This document shows, in pieces, positions 28,296 to 38,600 of a stretch of 61,613 nucleotides of DNA. The DNA is taken from the NCBI GenBank assembly GCA_007693595.1, contig REDI01000053.1, positions 1 to 61,613 on the forward strand, in the 5' to 3' direction. The notes beneath the pieces are model-generated. The model saw nothing but the letters and a program-made list of their open reading frames with translations, did no database searches and was not told the origin of the DNA. How positions within the stretch are numbered: position 1 is the first letter of the stretch; each line of letters starts with the position of its first letter. The stretch comes from Deltaproteobacteria bacterium. GTDB taxonomy: Bacteria > Myxococcota_A > UBA796 > GCA-2862545. The position numbers were made by a program, and so were the translations under genes.

Positions 28296-29777
28296 ATGCG
28301 ACTGCTGCCCAGCCTGCTCCTTCTCGCCGCTTGTAGCGAAGCCCCGCCGCTCCGCCAGCCCCCCGCCCCGTCCGGCAGCGACGCCTCGCAGAGCGACCCA
28401 GGCTTCGAGCAGGTTCAGGTCGGCCACGAGCGGGAGCTCCGCGGGATCTGGTTGACCACGGTGTGGAACATCGATTTCCCCACCAGCTCGTCGATGTCCC
28501 AGAGTGCCCAGCGCGAGGAGCTCCTCGAGATCCTCGATACCGTCCAGGCCGCCGGCTTCAACGCGATCTTCTTCCAGGTACGACCCGAAGGCGACGCGGT
28601 CTATGCCTCGTCGATCGAGCCCTGGAGTCGCTTTCTCTCGGGCACGAGCGGCCAGGATCCAGGCTACGACCCGCTCGAGCTGATCCTCCAAGAAGGCCAC
28701 GCCCGAAACCTCGAGGTCCACGCCTGGATCAACCCCTACCGCGCCAAGGTCACGGCGAGCCTGACCATGGGGGCGGGCCACATCAGCGTGACCCACCCCG
28801 AAGCGGTGGTGACGTACGGCAACAACGCCTGGATGGACCCCGGGCAGGAGGTGGTACAGGATCGGCTCATCGACGTCATCGAAGATCTGGTCACCCGCTA
28901 CGATCTCGACGGCATCCACTTCGACGACTACTTCTACCCCTACCCCATCAGCGGCACCCCCTTCCCCGACAGCGCGACCTACAGCGCCTACCAGTCCGGC
29001 GGAGGCACCCTCTCGCTCGAAGACTGGCGCCGCGACAACGTCAACATCATGGTCCAGCGGGTGCACGAGGTCGTGCGCGATCTCGATCCTACCGTGCGCT
29101 TCGGCATCAGCCCTTTTGGGATCTACCGGCCGGGCCAGCCCCCTGGGATCCTCGGCCTCGACGCCTACGCCGCCCTCTACGCCGACCCCGTCCACTGGTC
29201 CGAGCAAGGCTGGGTCGACTACCTTGCCCCCCAGCTCTACTGGCCTTCCACTCAGACTAACCAGGCTTTTTCCCCGCTCATCGACTGGTGGTCGGATCTT
29301 GGCGACGGGCGGCACCACACCTTCGCAGGGCTCTACCTCTCGCAGCTCGGCGAGACCTCCGCCTGGACCCTCGACGAGTTCGAGATCCAAACCACCCTCT
29401 CCGCCGCCCACCGCAGCCGCGGCTCCAAGGGCAACATCTGGTTCTCGTACCGCCCGATCCACACCGATCGGCAGGAGGTACGAGACTTCCTAGCCACTCG
29501 GATCTATCCGCAGCCCGCCCTGACCCCGGCCTTCGGCGACCGCTCCAGCCCGGTCGAGCCTCCCCGGCTGGTCCTCGAGGGCGCCACCTTGAGCCTCGAT
29601 CACGACGATCCCCTCCGCGCCTTCGGGATCTACGCCCCGACCGACGCAGGCTGGGACCTCCACCAGATCGTGCCAGCCTCAAACCACAACCTCGACCTCG
29701 CGCCCGGCCGGTGGGCCGTCACCGCCGTTCACCGCGACGGGCACGAGAGCGTCGGCCTCGTCGTCGAGATCGAGTAA
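28296..29777 (+). CDS. GHL10/family-10-like glycoside hydrolase lipoprotein
   Basis: 493 residues; GGAGG four bases before the ATG. The lipoprotein signal ends LLLAAC. After a ~30-residue linker the catalytic-like barrel begins ELRGIWLTTVWN. Other family marks are QAAGFNAIFFQVRPEGDA, HAWINPYRA, YDLDGIHFDDYFYPYP and RFGISPFGIYRP. This is the DUF187/GHL10 (YngK-like) family, whose members cut peptidoglycan strands or related glycans. The C-terminal ~90 residues form a small beta-sandwich domain. The protein is anchored to a membrane facing the periplasm or outside. Confidence 0.9.
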   Translation: MRLLPSLLLLAACSEAPPLRQPPAPSGSDASQSDPGFEQVQVGHERELRGIWLTTVWNIDFPTSSSMSQSAQREELLEILDTVQAAGFNAIFFQVRPEGDAVYASSIEPWSRFLSGTSGQDPGYDPLELILQEGHARNLEVHAWINPYRAKVTASLTMGAGHISVTHPEAVVTYGNNAWMDPGQEVVQDRLIDVIEDLVTRYDLDGIHFDDYFYPYPISGTPFPDSATYSAYQSGGGTLSLEDWRRDNVNIMVQRVHEVVRDLDPTVRFGISPFGIYRPGQPPGILGLDAYAALYADPVHWSEQGWVDYLAPQLYWPSTQTNQAFSPLIDWWSDLGDGRHHTFAGLYLSQLGETSAWTLDEFEIQTTLSAAHRSRGSKGNIWFSYRPIHTDRQEVRDFLATRIYPQPALTPAFGDRSSPVEPPRLVLEGATLSLDHDDPLRAFGIYAPTDAGWDLHQIVPASNHNLDLAPGRWAVTAVHRDGHESVGLVVEIE

Positions 29778-29794
29778 GCGATCGTGGAGCGGGA

Positions 29795-30451
29795 TCAGGT
29801 ACCGCTATAGGGGCCGGAGCGCCGCACGGGCTGCGGCAGCTCCCCGACCAGGGCCCGCATGGTCTCGACGAGGGACTCGAGGTACGGATCTTGGATCCCG
29901 TGACGCCGAAGATAGAACACCAGAGGCAGCAGGTAGAGCGCACCGCGATCCCGATCGGCCTTGGTCGGGGTGGCGTGGAGCAAGGCGCGGGCCTGCTGGG
30001 GTAGCCCGAGCTCGATGTAGCGGGGGTGGTCCGGGTTGGTCGCGTAGATCAGCGCTTCGTGGCGTTCCCCATCGACCTCGACCTCGCAGGTGCGGCGGCG
30101 GTAGGGACCCGCCTCGGGATGGGCCGGGTCGACCCCTTCGCGCCGATCGACCGCCCGCGCGACCTCGCCATCGGGATCGTCCCAGGTGACCAGGGCCCCC
30201 GCCATGACCGTAGAAGGCTTGGGTCGAGCGCCCAACACCAAGGAGCGACGGAAGTCGGGTTCGGCCAAGAGGGGCTCGACGATGTGAGGGTAGCGGGCGC
30301 GCGGGCCGGGACAACCTCGGTAGGTGCTCGTCAGGTGAAAGCCGCGGGACCACCCGTGGACCCAGGCCAGCTTCACGCTGCGCACCCGCTCCGGGCACGA
30401 AGGCTCCTCGATGAGCGAGCCATAGCTGAAGGCGGTGAAGGTGCGACTCAC
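29795..30451 (-). CDS. ChaC-like gamma-glutamylcyclotransferase
   Basis: 218 residues. The start is GTG 30451, which overlaps the creatininase-like stop by 4 bp (GTGA). The N-terminal motif FSYGSLIEEP matches the nucleotide-like YGSL loop of ChaC and GGCT enzymes. The putative catalytic Glu lies in DRREGVDP, followed by GPYRR as in ChaC. These enzymes cleave gamma-glutamyl bonds in glutathione or related amides to release 5-oxoproline. Here the fold is clear but the substrate is not. The C-terminus is longer than in typical ChaC proteins. Confidence 0.75.
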   Translation of the reverse strand: MSRTFTAFSYGSLIEEPSCPERVRSVKLAWVHGWSRGFHLTSTYRGCPGPRARYPHIVEPLLAEPDFRRSLVLGARPKPSTVMAGALVTWDDPDGEVARAVDRREGVDPAHPEAGPYRRRTCEVEVDGERHEALIYATNPDHPRYIELGLPQQARALLHATPTKADRDRGALYLLPLVFYLRRHGIQDPYLESLVETMRALVGELPQPVRRSGPYSGT

Positions 30452-31473
30452 GACGGTCCCTGAGGCCCATGGTGGGCTTCCTGTTCGGCCCACGGAGGTT
30501 CGGCCATCGGGAGCTCATGGGAGCGACTCAGGCGGCCATCGAGGGTCAGCGGCGCCAGCCATGGGAGGATCGCGCCGACGGGCTGCGCGCCTTCGAAGAC
30601 CTCGAGCGCGTGCGCCGTGTAGCGGTCGAGGAGAGCCTCGGCGAAGATCGCGCCGGCGTCGGGGTTCGCGAGGTCCGGGCGACCCGAGTAGCCGGGGAAG
30701 GGGCGCAGGCTGTACCACCCCGTGCCCTCGGCGGCGAAAGCCAGCTCGCGCGAGAGACGCTCCCGTCCTAGATCTGCGGCGATCTTGGAGAGGCGCTGGA
30801 GGGTAGGATCGGCGCGCCAGGCCGGGCAAGCGGGGACCTCGCGCCAGCGAGGATCGACGGTGTGGGGGGCGTAGTGCAGCGAGAGGGACGTCTCGAAGAA
30901 CCCGGCGTGAAAGTCCTGATGCGCAGCAGCGCGCACCGCCTCGCGGGCGCGGGGATCTTCGATGGTCTGAAAAGCGCCCTCGATCGCCTGGGTACGTCCA
31001 TCGATCAGCTCGTGTAAGGCCAGGCTGAGAGGGACCAAGGCCCGCACCCCCCGCGCCTTTAGGGCATGGACCCCGGCCTGAAGGGCGATGGAGTGCATGG
31101 GGCTCCCGTGGAACGAGAGCAGAAAGACCCGCTGGGCCCCGAGGTCCGCGAGCCCCTCGCAGGCGGCCACCACCCGGCGCCGCACCGCCCGCAGGGAGTC
31201 TGGCCGGGAGCCGGGGCCGGGGCAAGGATCGACCCCCATCTCGAGATCGTCGGCGATGAGCAGGGGATGCTCCCCCAGTGGCCCTTGCAAGCGTTCGTGC
31301 AGATCTGCAGCGAGCCCCTGGCTCACGAGGCGGTCATTGTGCAGCGAGAGGTGAGGCCCGTGGTATTCGACCGGGTTCACCAGGAGGTAGACCGGCGTGC
31401 CCCGCTCCAGCAGGATCCTCCGCTCGCGGGGTGGCAGATCGAAGATCGGAGTCGATGGCGCGTCGGACCTCAC
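30448..31473 (-). CDS. Creatininase-family amidohydrolase
   Basis: 341 residues from a GTG overlapping the glpK stop by 4 bp (GTGA). The N-terminal sequence VNPVEYHGPHLSLHND has the Glu, His and Asp metal ligands of the creatininase family, followed by a conserved LLSFHGSPMH segment with another ligand. GFFETSLSLHYAP also matches. These enzymes open cyclic amides or process peptide precursors with divalent metals. The mature protein is longer than creatininase (~250), because of a C-terminal stretch of about 60 residues with PWLAPLTLDGRL. It is translationally coupled on both sides, to glpK and the ChaC-like gene. Confidence 0.85.
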   Translation of the reverse strand: MRSDAPSTPIFDLPPRERRILLERGTPVYLLVNPVEYHGPHLSLHNDRLVSQGLAADLHERLQGPLGEHPLLIADDLEMGVDPCPGPGSRPDSLRAVRRRVVAACEGLADLGAQRVFLLSFHGSPMHSIALQAGVHALKARGVRALVPLSLALHELIDGRTQAIEGAFQTIEDPRAREAVRAAAHQDFHAGFFETSLSLHYAPHTVDPRWREVPACPAWRADPTLQRLSKIAADLGRERLSRELAFAAEGTGWYSLRPFPGYSGRPDLANPDAGAIFAEALLDRYTAHALEVFEGAQPVGAILPWLAPLTLDGRLSRSHELPMAEPPWAEQEAHHGPQGPS

Positions 31474-32945
31474 GCGATCTCGACCGCCGCTAGCCAGGCC
31501 TCGCGGGCCCGAGCGATCTCATCGGCATCACCGCTGGGCTCGAAGCGACGGTCGACGCTCCAGGAGTCGGCGACCTCGTCGAGGGAGCCCCAGAACCCCG
31601 TCGCGAGGCCGGCGAGCAGGCCGCTGCCCAGGCCGGTGGTCTCGCGGACGACGGGACGGACGCAAGGTACACCCAACAGATCCGCCTGGCGCTGCATCAG
31701 GAGCGCGTTGGCCGAGGCGCCCCCATCGACGCGCATCTCTTGGAGGGCCCCCCCCAAATCCGCCGCCATCGCGCCCAGGATGTCGACGAGCTGGTGGGCG
31801 ACGCCATCGAGGACGGCCCGCGCCAAGTGCGCCTTGGTGGTGCCTCGGGTGATCCCACGGACCAGGCCCCGTGCGTGAGGCCTCCAGTAGGGCGCCCCCA
31901 GTCCCGCGAGGGCCGGAACGAAGACCACGCCCCCTGCATCGGGCACGGAGGCCGCCAAGGACTCGACCTCGGCGGCGTGCTCGATCAGGGTCAGGCCATC
32001 GCGGAGCCACTGGACCGCCGCCCCCGCGATGAAGGCGCTGCCCTCGAGGGCGAAGGTGGGCCGGCCGCCGAGCCTCCAGGCGACGGTGGTGAGCATCCCA
32101 TGCTCGCTGGGCACGGGCTTATCTCCCGTGTTGAGTAGAATGAAAGCCCCGGTGCCATAGGTACACTTGGCCAGCCCCACAGCAAAGCAAGCTTGGCCGA
32201 AGAGGGCCCCCTGCTGATCGCCGATCAGACCCGCGACAGGGATGCCGTCAGGCAGGCACTCGAGCCCGCGGGTGTGCCCGACCACCTGGGAGCTGTCCAC
32301 GATCTCGGGCAGGCATGCGCGTGGGACTTGGAAGAGCTCACACAGATCGTCGGACCAGCTCGTCGAGGCCAGATCCATGAGCAGGGTGCGGCTGGCGTTG
32401 CTCGGATCGGTGACATGGGCCCCGGTGAGCCGATGGGCGAGCCAGGTGTCGATGGTTCCGAAGCGCAGCTCGCCTCGCTCGGCGCGCGCCCGCGCCCCTG
32501 GGTGATGGTCGAGCATCCACGCAGCCTTTGTTCCCGAGAAGTAAGGGTCGAGGACCAGGCCCGTTCGACGGCGGACCTCGTCTTCGTGGCCTGCCTCCCG
32601 CAGGGCCTCACAGCGGTCGGCGGTCCGTCGGTCCTGCCAGACCAATGCCCGGCCCAGCGGCTCCCCCGTGGACGCGTCCCAGAAGAGGCTCGTCTCGCGC
32701 TGATTGGTGATGCCGATCGCCTTGACCCGGTCCGCGCTCACCCCCGCCTTGTGCAGCACCCCGCGGATCGCCCCGCGGACGGACTGCCAAATCTCGACCA
32801 CGTCGTGCTCGACGAGGCCCGGGGCGGGGTAGTGGTTCGGGAAGTCGACGGTGCGCGTCGCGAGGACCGAGATGTCGCGATCGATCAGCATCGCGGTGGT
32901 CCCCGTGGTCCCTTGGTCAATGGCGAGGATCAGGTCGGCGGACAT
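31470..32945 (-). CDS. glpK: Glycerol kinase
   Basis: 491 residues, the standard length; GGAG is five bases before ATG 32945. The FGGY-family signatures are clear: the phosphate-1 motif LAIDQGTTGTTAMLID, NQRETSLFWD, the IDTWLAHRLTG segment, the central GLIGDQQGALFGQ and the adenine-site GGASANALLMQ. The enzyme phosphorylates glycerol to glycerol-3-phosphate in the cytoplasm. No glpF, glpD or glpR gene lies nearby, which is unusual. Instead glpK is coupled to creatininase-like and ChaC-like genes. It is divergent from the gene at 33112. Confidence 0.97.
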   Translation of the reverse strand: MSADLILAIDQGTTGTTAMLIDRDISVLATRTVDFPNHYPAPGLVEHDVVEIWQSVRGAIRGVLHKAGVSADRVKAIGITNQRETSLFWDASTGEPLGRALVWQDRRTADRCEALREAGHEDEVRRRTGLVLDPYFSGTKAAWMLDHHPGARARAERGELRFGTIDTWLAHRLTGAHVTDPSNASRTLLMDLASTSWSDDLCELFQVPRACLPEIVDSSQVVGHTRGLECLPDGIPVAGLIGDQQGALFGQACFAVGLAKCTYGTGAFILLNTGDKPVPSEHGMLTTVAWRLGGRPTFALEGSAFIAGAAVQWLRDGLTLIEHAAEVESLAASVPDAGGVVFVPALAGLGAPYWRPHARGLVRGITRGTTKAHLARAVLDGVAHQLVDILGAMAADLGGALQEMRVDGGASANALLMQRQADLLGVPCVRPVVRETTGLGSGLLAGLATGFWGSLDEVADSWSVDRRFEPSGDADEIARAREAWLAAVEIA

Positions 32946-33111
32946 GGGCACTCCACGGCGGCGGGGCCTGCATGGTAGCAGGTTCGACGCCGCGCAGCCC
33001 AGGCGGACGCCGCGGTCGTTCCCCGCCACCGCTCCTCCGAATGGGATAGGCTAACTTCGAGCTCGTCGTCCCCACCCTTGCCCCGGAATAGGGAACCTTC
33101 CCAGAGTCTTC

Positions 33112-34035
33112 ATGTTCCTCGCGACCACTGGACTGCCCGATCCCGACCGCCCACTTCGGTGGATCCTGACCTGCGCGACGCTGATCGTCCTGTGGGGGGC
33201 GGCCTGCGCCGCGAGCCTCTCGGCCTGGTCTGTCGCGTGGCTCTTCCAGCTCCTCCGCACCCTCTTGGGGAGCCTCATCGCGCCGGAGCTGCTGCTCCCC
33301 TTCTTCGATAGGAGCCTGCCTCCTCCCCCGGATCCCCCCCCGTTGCTGAAGGTCGAGATCGACGCCCCCTACCTCGACGAGGCCGCTCTGGAGGTCCCCG
33401 AGCCCGAGGCCTTCCTCGGCGATGCCCCGCCAGCCTGGAACCCGCCACCCTCAGCCCCCCTCTACGCATCCATGAAGGCCCAAGCGCAGGGTCGTGCAGA
33501 GGTCCTGACCCTCCTGAGCGCCTTGGACTCTGGCAGAGATCCGAACGGCTCCCTCGACAGCCTCTTCTCAGACACGGCCTTGACCGTCGACGGTCGCAGC
33601 GATCCCTTCGGCGACCTCGAAGCGCAGATGACCCTGAGCGGGACGTTGGGGGACCAGGCTGTGCTCGGGACGCGCCGCGGCGGCGAGGCAGCGGGCTCTA
33701 CCCGCGGCGAGGGGGCCCAGGGCATCGGCGTGCTCGCAGCGATCAGCGGCACCGGAACGGTCGGGGGCCTCGGAGGTGACCTCACGCCGTCCACCGCTTC
33801 CTCCGACGCCACCTCGACCTCTCGCCCCGATCGGCTCACCCTCACCTCCGAGCTGGCCCCGGCCAGCGGCGCTCGCTGCATCGTCGTCCGCGAGCCCTCC
33901 GCCGGCCCCGAGGCCCGTGTGGTACGCGGCTGCCCCGAGGATCTGCACCCGATCGTCACCCAGCATGCGCTCAACCAGCCAGCGCCTCGCCCCAACCGCG
34001 TCACGGTTATCGTCCGACCTCCCCGTACACGGTAG
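33112..34035 (+). CDS. Single-pass membrane protein with Pro-rich linker
   Basis: 307 residues. An N-terminal hydrophobic region (about 15-50, WILTCATLIVLWG and on) anchors the protein. A Pro-rich stretch (SLPPPPDPPP) and an acidic segment follow, then a Gly/Thr-rich low-complexity middle (about 190-225), and a C-terminal beta-like part with two cysteines ending VTVIVRPPRTR. The order anchor, Pro-rich linker, Gly-rich, small C-terminal domain recalls TonB/AgmX-type envelope proteins of myxobacteria, but no TonB box or C-terminal TonB motif is clear. No strong ribosome-binding site was found. Function unknown. Confidence 0.6.
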   Translation: MFLATTGLPDPDRPLRWILTCATLIVLWGAACAASLSAWSVAWLFQLLRTLLGSLIAPELLLPFFDRSLPPPPDPPPLLKVEIDAPYLDEAALEVPEPEAFLGDAPPAWNPPPSAPLYASMKAQAQGRAEVLTLLSALDSGRDPNGSLDSLFSDTALTVDGRSDPFGDLEAQMTLSGTLGDQAVLGTRRGGEAAGSTRGEGAQGIGVLAAISGTGTVGGLGGDLTPSTASSDATSTSRPDRLTLTSELAPASGARCIVVREPSAGPEARVVRGCPEDLHPIVTQHALNQPAPRPNRVTVIVRPPRTR

Positions 34036-34094
34036 CCGGTAGCCCCAGCAACCTGTAGCGCTCGCTCGCGCCTCGGTGCGCTCCTGCCTGCTAG

Positions 34095-34205
34095 GGGGCG
34101 CGAGCCCAGAACGCCGGAGCGTTGAGCATGGGCGGACGAAGGGCAACCCTAACAAGCACCCTACCGTGGGGCGCGAGCCCAGAACGCCGGAGCGTTGAGC
34201 ATGGG
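34095..34205. repeat. Pair of 38-bp direct repeats (34095-34132, 34168-34205)
   Basis: Two apparently identical 38-bp copies are separated by 35 bp in the gap after the S8 protease and the convergent membrane-protein gene. Each copy contains an AACGC-CGGA-GCGTT hairpin flanked by CCCA and TGGG. Copy 2 lies inside the 3' end of the S8 protease and encodes its last ~13 residues before the stop. Spacing and length resemble the 5956-6063 pair. Confidence 0.85.
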
Positions 34206-35420
34206 CTCGGGGTGTCGACCCGAAGCGCCCGTCTGACCCGAATAGCCCGTCTCTCCCGTCGAGAGCATGGCGCGGCGCACATCCTCTACGCTCGCCTCGG
34301 GGTTGAGGGTGAGAAAGACCGCCGCCGCCCCGGCGACGATGGGGGCGGACATGGAGGTCCCACTCTTCCGGCCATGCCCCCCGCCGGGCATGGTGGAGCG
34401 TACCCGCACGCCGGGCGCGGTGACGTGGACGGCGTCGCCAAAGTTGGAGAAGGAGGCGAAGCCCTTGTCGGTGCCATCGGAGGCGTCGTAAGCGCTCACC
34501 ACCAGACCCAAGCCATAGCCCGCCGGGGCGTAGCTCGCGGTGTCGGAGCCGTCGTTCCCGGCCGAGGTGACGATGACCACCCCCCGCCGCTCAAGCTCTT
34601 CCATGACGTCCTGGCGGGGGTGACGACGGGATAGATCCGCGCGCCCGCCGAGCGACATGTTCACGACGCAGATCTCGGGGTTCTCGACGACGTACTCGAG
34701 GCCGGCGATCGTGTCGGAGACCCGCCCGCTACCGTTTTCGTTGAGGACGCGGATCGCGTGGAGAGGAAAGCCTGGCGCCATGCCCGCCACCCCGTCGCCC
34801 GTGACCGAGGCGGCGATGGTGCCCGCGACGTGCGTGCCGTGGCTGTGGGGATCGCTACCCGGAGCAGGGGTGCCCCCCGAGCGCGCCACCAGATCGAGCT
34901 CGGCCACCACGTTGAGCTCGCGGTGGCTCGCGTCGATGCCGGTGTCGAAGACCGCGATGTGGCAAGGGTCGTCGGGGGTGGTCAGGTAGGGCCCGCCGAC
35001 CCGGGCGAGCGCGCTCGGGACCTCGTTGTCGCCCAGCAACGGCTCAAGGTCGCGGGGAGGATCCCGCGGAGGATCGTTGGGGTTGTCGGGCATGGGCAGC
35101 TCATCGGACGGGATGTCGGGGAGCTGCGGCCGGTTGGGGTCGAGGATGACTTCTTCGACGTGGCGCTGACGCTGGACCCGCTCGGCCATGCGCGGCGTCA
35201 TGGGCATGGCGAAGCCGTTGAAGAGATGGCGGTAGATGTAGGTGGGTTCGACGCCGAAGATGTCACTGATCTCGTTGGCCTCCGCCACCGAGTCGGTCAC
35301 GCTGGGCGAGAACTGCACGATATACATGTCGAGCCCGGTGAGATCGGCCAACCAGTCTTCGCCGCATCCCGCGAGCAGCAAGCTCGCCGCCACGAGCACA
35401 CCCATCTTGCTTCGACGCAT
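34161..35420 (-). CDS. S8 family serine protease lipoprotein
   Basis: 419 residues from ATG 35420, with GGAGGAG upstream. The lipoprotein signal ends LLLAGC. Residues ~35-90 form an I9-type inhibitor propeptide, followed by a Pro/Asp linker. The subtilisin triad is intact: Asp in VFDTGID, His in HGTHVAGT and Ser in SGTSMSAP, with the oxyanion Asn in SAGND. It is an exported, lipid-anchored subtilisin. The last ~13 residues (from PMLNAPAF) come from the intergenic repeat, so the natural C-terminus may have been altered. It is divergent from the TPM-domain gene. Confidence 0.93.
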   Translation of the reverse strand: MRRSKMGVLVAASLLLAGCGEDWLADLTGLDMYIVQFSPSVTDSVAEANEISDIFGVEPTYIYRHLFNGFAMPMTPRMAERVQRQRHVEEVILDPNRPQLPDIPSDELPMPDNPNDPPRDPPRDLEPLLGDNEVPSALARVGGPYLTTPDDPCHIAVFDTGIDASHRELNVVAELDLVARSGGTPAPGSDPHSHGTHVAGTIAASVTGDGVAGMAPGFPLHAIRVLNENGSGRVSDTIAGLEYVVENPEICVVNMSLGGRADLSRRHPRQDVMEELERRGVVIVTSAGNDGSDTASYAPAGYGLGLVVSAYDASDGTDKGFASFSNFGDAVHVTAPGVRVRSTMPGGGHGRKSGTSMSAPIVAGAAAVFLTLNPEASVEDVRRAMLSTGETGYSGQTGASGRHPEPMLNAPAFWARAPR

Positions 35421-35695
35421 CACTCCTCCTGCCTGCATAGGTTCCACCTAACGCGCTTAGACGATCCGATCCCGGCAGACCTTCAACGTCTACCGCGCCC
35501 ACCGCACCAGAGCTGCTAGCCCCTGAAGGAGGCGATAGATTCCCCTCCGTTCTCTCGACGGACCTCCTGCCCCGACGCGGTGCAAAGGGGTGAGATCGGC
35601 CGCTCGGAGCCGCGACGGCACCACGACGGGCCTTGACCCTGCGGCGGCCTTATACGAGAGTCGCTTCCAGCTCTTCCCCACTCCGAGGCCCGCCG

Positions 35696-38600
35696 GTGCA
35701 CGCTCTCTTTCTGACCCTCCTGCTCACGCTCTTCCTCGCGCTGCCAGCGAGCGCCTTCGAGCCGCCGCCGGTCCCCACCTCGACGCGCCTGAGCGTTCAG
35801 ATCAGCGATCCGGTCCCGGAGGCGGGCCGCGCCCAGGTCGAACGGGCCCTTCGCGAGTCCAGCGTCCGAACCTTCGTCGTGATCAGCGACGAGGTGGTCC
35901 AGCCGGGTGACAAGCCCGCCCCCTGGTCCAGCTTCACCGAACGCGCCATCGAAGACACCTTCTCAGCCTGGCGCCAGAGCCCGGGCTTCGACGTCGCCCA
36001 CGACGTGATTCTGTTCGTCGGGCTCGACGAGCGCGAGGTTCGGATCCGCGCGGGCTCCTTGTGGGATGCGGAGTACGGTATCCACACCGATGAGCTGACC
36101 CGGATCACCGACAGCGCCTTCGTACCCCGCGCCCGAGCGGGCGACACCTACGGGGCGATCGCGGCGACGGTGCAGGCCATCGATCGGACCTTCTCGGAGC
36201 TGCGGGACATGCCCGAGAGCACGCCGAGCCCCGTCGGCGCCTCAGTCTCGGTCTGGCCCCCGCGACCCATCCTCCCCAAGATCCGCCAGGGCCTTCGGAA
36301 CACGCCCTTCCACAGCCAGCGCGCGCAGATCTTCGTCGCGCAGAAGCTCCCCCCCGGCACCGAGCTCGACGCGCTCGCCGACAGCTTGCTCTCCGACGAC
36401 CATGATGCCCTGGCGATCGTCTGGGACGTCCGTACCGATCAGCTCGGGATCGCGGGGAACGAAGGCTGGCCCCCAGCTCACCTCGACCGGCTCCTCCACG
36501 AGGGACGTCCCGACGGAGAGCTCAGCCCCGAGACCCTCTTCCCTCGCCTCGACCGCGAGATCCGTCGGGCGCGGGCCGAGCTCACCCTAGAGCGCCTCGC
36601 CGGATCACCGACCGCGCGACTCGACGGCAAGCTCCACACTTGGCCCTCCGATCTCAACCTGCCCAAGACCCAAGCGCTCCTGCTCGACACCTGGGTCCCG
36701 GTGAAGGTGGTCGCCATGAGCCAGGCCGACACCTACCCAACCTCGACGGCCCCCAGCGGGGAGCCTTGGGCCGAGGTCGTCGCAGAGCGCTTCGGATCGA
36801 ACTCCGCGGGGCCGACCCTCGTCGTCATCCAGCACCCGCCAAGCCTCTACCTTGAGAGCCGACCCCTTCAGACACCCGAGGGGGATCGCATCCGCGGAGG
36901 CTCCTACCCCCTTCGCAACGCCGAGCCCCACGGCACGCTCGACGAGACGATCGCCGCTCACCTCGCGACGATGCTGCAGCAGATCAACGCCCAGCACCAT
37001 CGCTACCTCCAAGAGGCCGAGGAGCAGCGTCGCAACGAGCGCGTGGCGCAGATCGCGGTCGGCGTCATCCTCGCGGGACTCGTCCTGATCGGCCTCTTCA
37101 CCCTGCTCTTCGTGGTGTCGAGCGACCGAAAGACGCGGTACCGGGTCTTTCGTGACGATCTGGAGTCGGCGGTCGAGGGGGCGCGCTTCCGCTACGGCTC
37201 GCTCCGACTGGGGACCGAGTTCGAGCGACAGGTCGGGCTCATCAAGGATCGGGGCGAGGCGACGAGCGCGCTCTACCGAGACGTCACCTCCAAGCTCGAT
37301 GAGATCGAGCTGGGCCTGAGGGTCCTGGAGCGGCGACTCAAGCGCAACCTCAGTCCGCTCGAATCGCTATTGGGGATCCTGCTCCCGCCTATCTGGACGC
37401 GCGCCACCAAGCGCCTCCATGCGGACCTGCAGATCCGCTCCTCCCCCACCGATAAAGTGCTCTTCGCCCCAATAGAACACGCGCGTGAGATCAGCCCTGA
37501 GTCCTTCATGCAGGAGCTTCAAGACAGCTACCTCTTGGTCACCTCGGGCTGGGACCGGCTGATCGAAGCCGCCAACCACACCAACCGTCCCCTCTCGGCC
37601 GAGCTCGAAGAGGCGGACCTCGACGCCCTGCGGGGCAAGCTCTGCGAGTCCGGCATCCCCGTGGCCTGGATAGAGCGCCACCCCTTCGTGGGCCAGCCCG
37701 AAGAGCTCGCCCGACTCGACGAGCTTCGACGGAGCGATCCCGTCGCCTACGTCGAGGGGCTCGAGGCGCTCCGGGTCCGGGCGAACGACATCACGAGCGC
37801 CCTCGAGGACCTCCTCCGCGAGCGACGAGCGCTCGAGACCAGCAAGGCGGCGGCCGAGCGCGTGCTCCAGCGCGAGAGCCCCGATCTCGTCCTTCGCCGC
37901 TGTGATGACCCGCAAGAGGCGCTGCGGACGGCCCAGTCGATGGAGCGAGAGGCGCTGGAGGCCCTCATGGCGAACGAGGAGCCCTACCGCGTCGAAGAGC
38001 AGCTCGTGAGCGCCGCCAACGCCTACCGCGAGGTGGTCCGACGACGGAGCCAGATCGACACCGCCATGGCCACCGCCGAGTCGGCACTGAAGCAGGCCGA
38101 GGCCCGACTCCAAACCGTCCGCGAAGGCTACGGGAGCCTCACGCTCCGCCTCCTCCAGCTCGAGGGGCTGCACGTCAGCGCCCAGGCCCTGCACGAGCAG
38201 CTTCGCACGATCGAGCCCGAGCTGGCCGACGCCGCCTTCGAGGTCGAGCGGGCCCAGACCGCGCTCGAGGAGCGGCGGCGCGTCGATGTGCTTCACCTGG
38301 TCCGAGCTCTCTCCAAGACCCTCGAGAAGTGCGAGCAGACCACTGCGACGGTGACCGAGGCCAGCGATGCGCTCGACCGAGACTACGCCCAGGCCCAAGC
38401 CTCTCTCCAAGAGCTGGACCGACGCCGTCAGGACGCCCTTACGCGACCCCTCCTCCCGATTCCTTTGCCTCAGACCGTGCTGAGCCGGGGGGATGCGGAG
38501 CGCGCGCGGATCGAGGAACGCCTCCGGTCTGGGGAGCCGATGGACTGGAGCGCCGTGGAGGCGGAGTCGAGCAAGGTGGTTCGGATGTGGGAGCAGGCGG

